A DNA stretch of 5,125 nt from Bacteroidales bacterium (GTDB lineage Bacteria; Bacteroidota; Bacteroidia; Bacteroidales; GCA-2711565): the NCBI GenBank assembly GCA_029938505.1, contig JAOZUV010000183.1:1-5125 (forward strand). The letters are read 5' to 3'. A program made the position numbers and the translations under genes. The notes beneath the pieces are model-generated. The model ran no database searches. It was not told the DNA's origin and saw nothing but the letters and a program-made list of their open reading frames with translations. Positions 1 through 5,086 of the stretch are shown one piece after another; position 1 is the first letter of the stretch, and each line of letters opens with the position of its first letter.

Positions 1-1
1 G

Positions 2-472
2 ACTCCAAGAGTTGTGGGTACCGTTGCAGATGAAAATATGAGCTGGAAAGATTTTCTTAAGAATAAAGAGTTTTTACATTTTTCACGAATACCAATTTAT
101 TCAGAAAATACTGAAAATATTAGTGGATATGTATTCCGACAAACTGTTTTTGAAAAACTTGCAGAAGATCAAGTAGGACTTAAACTTAAAGATATTAAAC
201 GGGATATTGTAATAATACACGATGGAAACCCTTTATTTAAAACATGGGAAACCCTTTTGGAGAAAAAAGAGCATATTGCCCTCATTGTCGACGAATATGG
301 AGGTATGGATGGAATCGTAACTATGGAGGATATTATTGAAACTCTTCTTGGGTTTGAAATTGTAGACGAAAAAGATACCATTACTGATATGCAGCAATAT
401 GCTCGGGAAAGATGGAAAATGAGACAAACAAAATACAATTTACTAAATCAATTTAAGAAGGAAAATGAATAA
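2..472 (+). CDS. CNNM/HlyC-type transporter, C-terminal CBS-domain part (5' truncated)
   Basis: This is the 3' part of a CNNM/CorB/HlyC-like membrane protein; its N-terminal membrane domain (DUF21) lies before the window. The frame is open to the window edge and begins T-P-R-V-V, matching the MTPR motif that usually joins the DUF21 domain to the CBS pair, so the GTG at 14 is not the true start. Two CBS domains follow: the first around SRIPIYSENTENISGYV, the second around IALIVDEYGGMDGIVTMEDI, which is the family's most conserved stretch. After the second CBS come FEIVDEKD and a charged tail (DMQQYARERW) common in short family members. The C-terminal CorC/HlyC domain is absent, so this looks like the shorter type. 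Family members are linked to Mg2+ or other cation export, with the CBS pair binding nucleotides; the substrate here is unknown. The next gene starts 35 bases downstream in the same direction. Confidence 0.88.
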   Translation, partial: TPRVVGTVADENMSWKDFLKNKEFLHFSRIPIYSENTENISGYVFRQTVFEKLAEDQVGLKLKDIKRDIVIIHDGNPLFKTWETLLEKKEHIALIVDEYGGMDGIVTMEDIIETLLGFEIVDEKDTITDMQQYARERWKMRQTKYNLLNQFKKENE

Positions 473-507
473 AACTTAAACGAAACAGGAATTTTAGATC
501 AAGCGAT

Positions 508-1470
508 ATGAAAGCAATTTTTCAATATATAATAGCTGAGACAATAAGACTTAAAAATAAAAAGCAAAAGCTTTCTTCAAATCAATATGAGAAAGAAATA
601 ATAAATACAAAAGTTGAGCTTAGTCATTTTATTCGTGATAGTTTCTTTATTTTATTAGGTGTATTATCGGCCTGCTTCGGACTAAAAGGATTTTTACTAC
701 CCAATTCATTTATAGATGGTGGCGTTACCGGAATTTCACTTATTGTTACTGAAGTTACCGGAATACCACTATCAGTATTTTTAGTTGCAATAAATATTCC
801 CTTCATGATTATGGCATTTTCAACAATCAGCAAACAATTTGCCATAAGAAGTATCATAGCAGTTATATTACTTGCTCTTGCCGTTCATTTTATTCCATCC
901 CCTATTATTACTGATGACAAACTACTCATTGCCGTTTTTGGTGGTTTCTTTTTAGGATTGGGAATTGGACTGGCAATTCGTGGAGGTTCTGTAATTGACG
1001 GGACAGAAGTTTTAGCTGTTTTTATCAGCCGAAAAACTTCATTAACAATTGGAGATGTAATTCTACTATTTAATGTGATTATTTTCATGATTGCAGCATA
1101 TATATTCTCCATTGAAATTGCACTCTATGCGATATTAACATATTTATCTGCCTCAAAAACTGTTGACTTCGTTGTGTCAGGAATAGAGGAATATGTTGGT
1201 GTAACAATAATATCAGATAAACATGAAGAAATTAGACTGGCAATAATTGAAAATCTGGGAAGAGGATGCACTATATATTCCGGTAAAAGGGGCTATGCAA
1301 AAAGAGGTGAACCCTTGAAGGAAACGGATATTGTTTATACATTGGTTACTCGCTTAGAATTAGCAAAATTACAAACAGAAATTGATAAAATTGATGATGA
1401 TGCATTTACTGTGATGCATAGCATAAAAGATGCAAAAGGGGGTATGATAAAGAAAAGGCCTTTGAAATGA
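508..1470 (+). CDS. YitT family membrane protein (YitT membrane domain + DUF2179)
   Basis: A 320-residue inner-membrane protein of the YitT family, whose biochemical role is not established. Residues 1-44 form a charged, soluble N-terminal segment. Hydrophobic segments follow at about 46-65, 86-106, 113-131, 139-158 and 181-212. Family glycine motifs are visible: DGGVTGIS (70-77) after the first segment and RGGSVIDGTEVLA (158-170) before the last hydrophobic block. The C-terminal part (about 227-310) is a DUF2179 domain, recognised by GVTIIS, then GRGCTIYSGKRGY (251-263) and DIVYTLVTRLE (274-284). Known members are usually somewhat shorter, with less sequence before the first membrane segment. 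The ATG at 508 is used; no Shine-Dalgarno is visible, as is usual in Bacteroidota. It lies 35 bases after the CBS gene and 34 bases before the regulator gene with no terminator seen on either side, so co-transcription is possible. Confidence 0.92.
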   Translation: MKAIFQYIIAETIRLKNKKQKLSSNQYEKEIINTKVELSHFIRDSFFILLGVLSACFGLKGFLLPNSFIDGGVTGISLIVTEVTGIPLSVFLVAINIPFMIMAFSTISKQFAIRSIIAVILLALAVHFIPSPIITDDKLLIAVFGGFFLGLGIGLAIRGGSVIDGTEVLAVFISRKTSLTIGDVILLFNVIIFMIAAYIFSIEIALYAILTYLSASKTVDFVVSGIEEYVGVTIISDKHEEIRLAIIENLGRGCTIYSGKRGYAKRGEPLKETDIVYTLVTRLELAKLQTEIDKIDDDAFTVMHSIKDAKGGMIKKRPLK

Positions 1471-1504
1471 TGTAAGTTTATAATTGAAAATTAATTATCT
1501 AAAA

Positions 1505-2095
1505 ATGAATCAGACTCTCATTTACATTAAGAATATGGTTTGCAACCGATGTATCAAGGTAGTAAACGAAGAACTCACTAAATTGGGATTCACCATTTCT
1601 GGAATAGAATTAGGTAAAGTTAATATTAAACAGCAACTCAATGATAGTGATCTGGAAAAAATAAAAATACGTTTGGACGAACTTGGTTTTGAATTAATCG
1701 ATGATTATAAGAGTCGCATCATAAATCAAATTAAAACTCTTATTATTGAGATAATTCATCATCAGAAAGAGAAAGATGAATATAAAAACAGTTCCGAAAT
1801 CTTAGCTACAGAAATTGGTAAAGATTATTCCTACCTCAGCAATTTATTTTCATCGATTGAAGGAATTACCATTGAAAAATATACCATCCTCCAAAAAATC
1901 GAGAAAGTAAAAGAACTATTGGTATATGACGAATTAAACCTCAGCGAAATATCCGTTCAAATGGGATATAGCAGTGCTCAACATTTATCCAGTCAATTTA
2001 AAAAAATCACAGGACTATCCCCTTCTCACTTCAAAAAACTTCGAAATCTAAAACGCAATCCTCTGGATAAAGTAGTACCTCCAAAAAAGCTATAA
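1505..2095 (+). CDS. HMA-like domain / AraC-family transcriptional regulator fusion
   Basis: A 196-residue regulator combining a metal-binding-like N-terminus with an AraC-type DNA-binding domain. Residues 4-67 fit the beta-alpha-beta-beta-alpha-beta HMA (ferredoxin-like) fold and carry NMVCNRC (10-16), an MxCxxC site with Cys13 and Cys16 as likely ligands. A linker helix (about 70-92) leads to two helix-turn-helix units: about 97-118 (ILATEIGKDYSYLSNLF) and 147-169 (LSEISVQMGYSSAQHLSSQF), followed by the AraC signature GLSPSHFKK. The frame continues upstream to a TTG at 1484, but ATG 1505 is chosen because the HMA strand begins right after it. There is no separate sugar- or arabinose-binding domain, so the HMA unit is the probable sensor. 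HMA-AraC fusions of this layout are common in Bacteroidota beside heavy-metal genes. The neighbour at 2167 encodes another HMA protein and is the probable target. The metal identity is unknown. Confidence 0.9.
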   Translation: MNQTLIYIKNMVCNRCIKVVNEELTKLGFTISGIELGKVNIKQQLNDSDLEKIKIRLDELGFELIDDYKSRIINQIKTLIIEIIHHQKEKDEYKNSSEILATEIGKDYSYLSNLFSSIEGITIEKYTILQKIEKVKELLVYDELNLSEISVQMGYSSAQHLSSQFKKITGLSPSHFKKLRNLKRNPLDKVVPPKKL

Positions 2096-2108
2096 ATTTT
2101 TTCAAAAA

Positions 2109-2146
2109 TTGTATAACACTTAAGAAATCCACTCTATCGATCTTTG
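2109..2146 (+). promoter_or_regulatory. candidate activator-dependent promoter of the HMA-DUF4396 gene
   Basis: The 71-base gap before the HMA-DUF4396 gene holds GATCTTTG at 2139-2146, matching the Bacteroidota -7 box TAnnTTTG except at its first base. No TTTG or TTG lies at the expected 19-21 base distance upstream. A poor -33 element is what one expects of a promoter needing an activator, such as the adjacent HMA-AraC protein. The 28 bases before the box (TTGTATAA at 2109, CTTAAG at 2119-2124) would be the place for an operator, but no convincing repeat is seen there. TCTTTG (2141-2146) and CAAAGA (2158-2163) also form a 6-bp inverted repeat just before the start codon. The assignment is inference from position and box similarity. 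Confidence 0.35.
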
Positions 2147-2166
2147 TATTATAAAATCAAAGAAAA

Positions 2167-2859
2167 ATGGAAACCTTGACTCTTAAGACGAATATGCATT
2201 GCGAAAGTTGTGTAAACACGATGAAACCAGCTCTGAAAGGAATGAACAATATTTTAGGTTTTAGTTTTAACATGAATCATCCTGAAAAATTAGCCATTAT
2301 TACAGGAGAGAATCTAGATCCTTTTTCAATCATATCAAGTTTTAAACTGGCAGGCTATACAGCTGAAGAATATAAGGAATCAGTTTTTCAATTTGAGGAA
2401 TTAAAAACACCAAAAACAAAATTCTGGAATAATACTCATAATTGGAAACGGGCTTCGTTTAATACTTTAAATTGTTTAATTGGTTGCTCTATCGGTGATT
2501 TTGGAATGATCATCTTTTTACAAGCCAATTATCCGGAAACTAGCACGCTTTGGCAAATGATCCTAGCTATTATTGCAGGACTCACAACCTCAGTCGCATT
2601 GGAATCAACTATTCTTAGAGTGAGAGAACAATTTAATTGGACCTTGGCTTTAAAAACAGCTTTTTCTATGTCATTTATTTCAATGATAGGAATGGAAATA
2701 GCCATGAATACTACCGATTTCATGATTACCGGAGGCAAAGCCAGTTTTAACACCTTTACATATTGGATGGCTCTAATACCTGCCATGATTGCTGGATTTT
2801 TGTTGCCCCTACCCTACAATTATTACAAACTGCAAAAGTTCAATAAGGCTTGCCATTAA
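2167..2859 (+). CDS. HMA domain / DUF4396 membrane protein
   Basis: A 230-residue protein with an N-terminal metal-binding domain and a DUF4396 membrane domain. Residues 3-67 resemble an HMA domain, with NMHCESC (9-15) giving an MxCxxC site (Cys12, Cys15). After a linker (70-92), residues 93-230 match DUF4396: TLNCLIGCSIGDFGM (100-114), a hydrophobic segment (about 127-145), SFISMIGMEIAMN (169-181), and YWMALIPAMIAGFLLPLPYN (199-218). The start of the domain (about 101-120) may also lie in the membrane. Cys103, Cys107 and a C-terminal Cys229-His230 are further possible ligands. DUF4396 has no established function; the fused HMA domain suggests the protein binds or moves a soft metal ion at the inner membrane, but that is inference. 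It lies 71 bases after the HMA-AraC regulator, the likely controller. A hairpin follows 14 bases after the stop. Alternatives are a metal sink or chaperone rather than a transporter. Confidence 0.88.
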   Translation: METLTLKTNMHCESCVNTMKPALKGMNNILGFSFNMNHPEKLAIITGENLDPFSIISSFKLAGYTAEEYKESVFQFEELKTPKTKFWNNTHNWKRASFNTLNCLIGCSIGDFGMIIFLQANYPETSTLWQMILAIIAGLTTSVALESTILRVREQFNWTLALKTAFSMSFISMIGMEIAMNTTDFMITGGKASFNTFTYWMALIPAMIAGFLLPLPYNYYKLQKFNKACH

Positions 2860-2872
2860 TAAACATAGGTTT

Positions 2873-2893
2873 TAAGCTTGAAATCAAGCCTTA
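2873..2893 (+). terminator. candidate terminator hairpin after the HMA-DUF4396 gene
   Basis: The stem GCTTG/CAAGC (2876-2880 and 2885-2889) has an AAAT loop. It extends outward by TAA/TTA if one C (2890) is bulged. It starts 14 bases after the stop codon. The following sequence (GATTTCTAATTCTT) is only moderately T-rich, so this is a weak intrinsic terminator or an mRNA-stabilising 3' hairpin. Its position between the metal pair and a separate promoter at 2913 fits an operon boundary. Confidence 0.4.
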
Positions 2894-2912
2894 GATTTCT
2901 AATTCTTATGCT

Positions 2913-2920
2913 TACATTTG
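2913..2920 (+). promoter_or_regulatory. Bacteroidota-type -7 box ahead of the exported-protein gene
   Basis: TACATTTG is a perfect match to the TAnnTTTG -7 consensus. The upstream partner is weak: TTAG at 2891-2894, 18 bases before. A transcript starting a few bases after the box would have a leader of about 20-25 bases before the TTG (2945) or CTG (2951) start of the next gene, a sensible distance. It also argues against the upstream ATG at 2908 as a start, since that lies before the predicted transcript start. Confidence 0.4.
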
Positions 2921-2944
2921 CTTTAGCACTAAAAATCGATTGCA

Positions 2945-3508
2945 TTGCTTCTGAATAAAAAACAAATACTACTACTTTTCACAGCTATATTTCTAGCCAA
3001 TCTCATCAATGCTCAGAAAATAAATTCGGAGGATTATAAAAACTTTACCCATTACGATCGTCTTATTGAGTATGCTTTCAGCAAAAAAATAAATTGGCTC
3101 AATAAAGAATATAAAAGCTATCAGCTGAACGAAAAAATAATTCTGAACTTAGAACTTCAAAAAGAAACTCAGAAGTATAAAGACTTAGCCCAAAGATATC
3201 GTTACTGGATGTGTTGCATGAATGAGAATCCCGAATTAGATTCCAACTACATCCAATTAAATCAATCCATTGATTCATCATTAACAAAAAATGATTTCCC
3301 CAATGAGAACGATGATGTTCGAACAACTATCAAAAAATATAACAATAGTATCAATCTTTTCAGGAGGTTGTATGCAAGCCATTTTTCTGTTATACAAGAC
3401 TATTATAAAAAAAATAAAGCTCGTATTGAAAACTATGGTGCCTTTGCCTATTTACCAGATGTTGTAGCCAAGCTCGAAAACACTCGTCGTTCTTATTATT
3501 TAAAATAA
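2945..3508 (+). CDS. exported protein of unknown function, possibly the 5' part of a broken gene
   Basis: The product (187 residues from TTG 2945) begins with a convincing signal peptide: basic NKK, the hydrophobic run ILLLFTAIFLA, then N-A-Q with cleavage probably after Ala23. The mature part is charged, rich in Asn, Lys and Tyr, and largely helical in appearance (for example YRYWMCCMNENPELDS at 85-100); I do not recognise a family. No ATG opens this frame: an in-frame stop at 2930-2932 leaves TTG 2945 or CTG 2951. Translation from CTG would give M-N-K-K-Q, a typical signal-peptide start, which suggests an ATG-to-CTG change. The frame ends at TAA 3506-3508, and the same frame stays open from there into the next coding region. 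So this may be an intact small exported protein, or the first half of a gene cut by a nonsense codon. A -7 box at 2913 supports transcription. Confidence 0.6.
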   Translation: MLLNKKQILLLFTAIFLANLINAQKINSEDYKNFTHYDRLIEYAFSKKINWLNKEYKSYQLNEKIILNLELQKETQKYKDLAQRYRYWMCCMNENPELDSNYIQLNQSIDSSLTKNDFPNENDDVRTTIKKYNNSINLFRRLYASHFSVIQDYYKKNKARIENYGAFAYLPDVVAKLENTRRSYYLK

Positions 3509-3523
3509 TTTTTTTATTTTTTT
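3495..3523 (+). terminator. weak A/T-only hairpin with two T runs
   Basis: ATTATTT/AAATAAT (3495-3501 and 3503-3509) forms a 7-bp all-A/T inverted repeat overlapping the TAA stop. It is followed by a T run, one A and a second T run. The layout resembles an intrinsic terminator, but the stem has no G-C pairs and would be unstable, and homopolymer T tracts are also places where replication slippage occurs. Confidence 0.22.
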
Positions 3524-3562
3524 AAATATGAGTTCAAATTTTTTGAGCTTGATGGTGTGTAT

Positions 3563-4276
3563 ATGGATGTAAACACCCCCAATCATATTGCCCGACAAGC
3601 CATCATTAAAGGAATTGTTTTTATGATTAATGCTGGAAATGCTGGCTCTTATCAAATTTATAAAGATGCCCAAGAAAAATCAGAAGATATAAATGAAGCA
3701 TTTATCCAAAAAAATCTTTGGTTTATGAAGATCGAAGAAAATGAAATTCCTGCCTATTTGATGATGAGAGATTTATTTGATAACCTTTATGCTAAAGCCT
3801 CTAAAAATGAAACAAATGAAATGAAAGCTTTGACATTTTATAATGAACACCCTGATATGTTTAATCGTCCTGCCAGTCGCCATATGGAAGTATTGAGTGT
3901 TTTAAAGATTAAACAGAATGAACGCCCTTACGAAGTTATTCGTCGATTCCGACAAAATGGGATCAATGCCTTATTACCAAAATATGATATTCAAAAAGGA
4001 TTGCCATTTTACACTTTCACTATAGCTTCAAATCCTTATCCTATTAATAGCACCATTAATAGTGTAAAAGATAAATTTGTTGTACAAAAAAAATGGGGAA
4101 TTAGTTATTGCGAATCAGAAAATAAACTGGAAAAATATTATCTAAGAGTAGATGAAGTCTTCCCTGAAATAAAAAAGGATTTTGAAAACTCCCAAAACGA
4201 AATCAAAGCTTATTGCAACTATTTGAAAAGCCAAAATGCTTTTATAAATCAATTAGGAATTATGATTTTATTTTAA
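3563..4276 (+). CDS. SurA/PpiC-like (parvulin-type) exported protein fragment, divergent
   Basis: From ATG 3563 this encodes 237 residues with no signal peptide of its own; GTG 3557 is an alternative, and the frame is open back to the TAA at 3506. Counting from GTG 3557, residues 88-113 (ending ALTFYNEHPDMFNRPASRHM) resemble the Y-x-x-x-P-x-x-F-x-x-P lead-in to a PpiC domain. Residues 174-187 (FVVQKKWGISYCES) resemble its closing strand (the V-V-x-T-x-F-G-Y-H pattern). The helix with VDEVFPEIKKDFE and YLKSQ (198-226) resembles the SurA/PrsA C-terminal helix. The section between is short and lacks a clear GGDLGW motif, so isomerase activity is doubtful; a chaperone-like role is possible. These resemblances are by eye. 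Lack of an export signal, an unclear start and shared frame with the preceding signal-peptide gene suggest both belong to one original protein. A strong hairpin follows the stop. Confidence 0.6.
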   Translation: MDVNTPNHIARQAIIKGIVFMINAGNAGSYQIYKDAQEKSEDINEAFIQKNLWFMKIEENEIPAYLMMRDLFDNLYAKASKNETNEMKALTFYNEHPDMFNRPASRHMEVLSVLKIKQNERPYEVIRRFRQNGINALLPKYDIQKGLPFYTFTIASNPYPINSTINSVKDKFVVQKKWGISYCESENKLEKYYLRVDEVFPEIKKDFENSQNEIKAYCNYLKSQNAFINQLGIMILF

Positions 4277-4279
4277 AAA

Positions 4280-4324
4280 AGAAAAGTGGATACTATACAT
4301 CTTAAGACTCTTCTCCACTTTTCT
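4280..4324. terminator. hairpin between convergent genes, probable shared terminator
   Basis: An 11-bp perfect inverted repeat (AGAAAAGTGGA at 4280-4290, TCCACTTTTCT at 4314-4324) spans a 23-base loop. It sits 4 bases after the plus-strand stop and 13 bases before the end of the convergent minus-strand gene. On the minus strand the stem runs into TTTTTTAAAA, giving a proper U tract, so it should work best for the lipoprotein gene. On the plus strand the following CATATTG is a poor tract, so termination there is less certain. The loop is longer than usual and contains the palindrome CTTAAG. Confidence 0.65.
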
Positions 4325-4336
4325 CATATTGTAAAC

Positions 4337-4846
4337 TTATTTGTCTTCCGTTTCCAAAGCTTTTTCTGCTAAATATATTAGTTGGTTGTCCCAGAAACCA
4401 TATTCAGTAACAATCTTGTCTCCAACAACCCCATATGCAACATGAACAGCGATCTCAATTTCTTCACTATCAGCAGTATATTTACCAACCCAAACACCCC
4501 AGAAAAGCACATACTTTTCTCCTTCATTTATTTCAATAATATCCCAAAGAGTTCCCTCATAGGTGTATGAGTATATATTTGAGGCGAAATTTTTGGATTC
4601 TTCAATTGCTTCATCAATTTTAATTCCGGGACTTGAAATCCAGGATTCATTATTCCATATTTTGACAGTATCGCTATAACAGGATCTAACGGTTTCCCAA
4701 TCCTGATTTAAATAGGCCTCAAATGCTTTTTTTACTAAATCAATTTCAGGGGATTTTTCAAAATTTTGTTTTGGTTCTTGCTTAAAATTACAGGAAAAAC
4801 TTCCAATCAAAACAAAAACTGTTAATCCAATTAAATACTTTTTCAT
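4337..4846 (-). CDS. lipoprotein with SnoaL/NTF2-like domain
   Basis: A 169-residue lipoprotein. The N-terminus MKKYLIGLTVFVLIGSFSC has the basic start, hydrophobic core and a cysteine at position 19; the S-F-S-C lipobox is relaxed, as is usual in Bacteroidota. A short polar linker (20-35) leads to a SnoaL/NTF2-like domain (about 36-158): helix VKKAFEAYLNQDWETVRSCY, then the WNNESW region, paired strands (YSYTYEGTLWDII, YVLFWGVWVGKYT, IAVHVAYGVVGDKIV) and the closing FWDNQLI. Such domains form a cone-shaped pocket used by varied enzymes and binding proteins; no catalytic set can be assigned, so the ligand is unknown. The start is secure: ATG 4846 is preceded by GGAGGT with a 5-base spacer and, farther up, by a TAnnTTTG box. 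It is convergent with the preceding gene and shares the hairpin between them. Confidence 0.85.
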   Translation of the reverse strand: MKKYLIGLTVFVLIGSFSCNFKQEPKQNFEKSPEIDLVKKAFEAYLNQDWETVRSCYSDTVKIWNNESWISSPGIKIDEAIEESKNFASNIYSYTYEGTLWDIIEINEGEKYVLFWGVWVGKYTADSEEIEIAVHVAYGVVGDKIVTEYGFWDNQLIYLAEKALETEDK

Positions 4847-4851
4847 AAGTT

Positions 4852-4857
4852 ACCTCC
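4852..4857 (-). promoter_or_regulatory. strong Shine-Dalgarno site GGAGGT
   Basis: Read on the minus strand, GGAGGT lies 5 bases before the ATG of the lipoprotein gene, the ideal spacing. None of the other genes in the window has a comparable site. Bacteroidota generally do not rely on Shine-Dalgarno pairing, so it stands out and confirms this start. Confidence 0.7.
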
Positions 4858-4909
4858 ATTTTTTAGTTTGTATAATTAAGTTTTCATGCATTAATAATAT
4901 CAATAATTT

Positions 4910-4917
4910 CAAATTTA
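4910..4917 (-). promoter_or_regulatory. Bacteroidota-type -7 box of the lipoprotein gene
   Basis: The minus strand reads TAAATTTG, a perfect TAnnTTTG match, placed so that the transcript would have a 5' leader of about 55-60 bases before ATG 4846. No TTTG is found at the standard -33 distance; the nearest TTG is only 11 bases upstream of the box. The assignment rests on the -7 box and its position. Confidence 0.4.
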
Positions 4918-4953
4918 GTACAGGCTAACAATAAAAAGGCTTACATAAAACAA

Positions 4954-5024
4954 TGGGGTTTATAATAATAAGGGTAAGTATTGAAGTATTTAAATCAGTG
5001 TATGAAAAGAATGAATAAACCCCA
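4954..5024. repeat. 10-bp inverted repeat with 51-base spacer
   Basis: TGGGGTTTAT (4954-4963) and ATAAACCCCA (5015-5024) are perfect reverse complements. The two GGGG/CCCC blocks stand out in very AT-rich DNA. The second arm overlaps a very short reading frame (5002-5082). The pair could be an RNA stem or two operator half-sites; neither can be decided from the sequence. Confidence 0.5.
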
Positions 5025-5082
5025 AACAAATCAAACTTACTATAAAATAGACGAGATGTCAAGTAATCAAGATGTTAGTTAA
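5002..5082 (+). CDS. possible very short reading frame, 26 residues
   Basis: ATG 5002 opens MKRMNKPQTNQTYYKIDEMS and ends at TAA 5082 after S-N-Q-D-V-S. The composition is hydrophilic and protein-like. TYYKIDEM loosely recalls the start of an excisionase-like helix-turn-helix, but it is far too short to be one. There is no Shine-Dalgarno and no clear promoter. It may be a small peptide, the remnant of a larger gene, or chance. Confidence 0.15.
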   Translation: MKRMNKPQTNQTYYKIDEMSSNQDVS

Positions 5083-5086
5083 TCAA
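5055..5086. repeat. tandem 16-bp direct repeat, two copies
   Basis: Two adjoining 16-base units (5055-5070 and 5071-5086) share GATGT at the start and TAATCAA at the end, and differ in three of the four middle bases, giving 13 of 16 identical. The unit is not a multiple of three, so it is not a protein-level repeat of the small frame it overlaps. It could be a pair of regulator-binding sites about one and a half helical turns apart. Confidence 0.4.

Noticed and set aside
169..438. Minus-strand open frames opposite the CBS gene
   Set aside because: They are antisense to a clearly conserved CBS coding region, show no recognisable domain and have no start context.
624..1112. Minus-strand open frames opposite the YitT gene
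   Set aside because: They mirror the codon pattern of a well-recognised membrane protein on the plus strand and look like shadows.
1461..1486. Promoter for the regulator gene (TTTG at 1461, TATAATTG at 1479)
   Set aside because: The spacing is only 14 bases instead of 19-21 and the -7 box is imperfect; co-transcription with the YitT gene is equally likely.
1484..1504. TTG at 1484 as start of the HMA-AraC regulator
   Set aside because: It adds seven residues before the HMA fold; the ATG at 1505 directly precedes the first strand and fits the family better.
2095..2110. AATTTTT/AAAAATT inverted repeat after the regulator gene as a terminator
   Set aside because: The stem is only A/T with a 2-base loop and no T tract after it; too weak to call in AT-rich DNA.
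2908..2958. Short frame starting at ATG 2908
   Set aside because: It has 16 residues, overlaps the predicted promoter and transcript start, and resembles no known gene.
3099..3326. Minus-strand open frame opposite the exported-protein gene
   Set aside because: No domain, no promoter, and the plus-strand frame carries a convincing signal peptide upstream.
3528..3572. Short hydrophobic frame MSSNFLSLMVCIWM before the PpiC-like gene, possibly a frameshifted signal peptide
   Set aside because: It lacks a basic n-region and cleavage site, and the other frame already reads through the region without stops.
4041..4062. CTATTAATAG palindrome and repeated ATTAATAG
   Set aside because: It lies inside coding sequence and encodes the short repeat I-N-S-T-I-N-S; no sign of a separate DNA role.
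4382..4570. Plus-strand open frame opposite the lipoprotein gene
   Set aside because: It is antisense to a lipoprotein with signal peptide, SD and recognisable domain.
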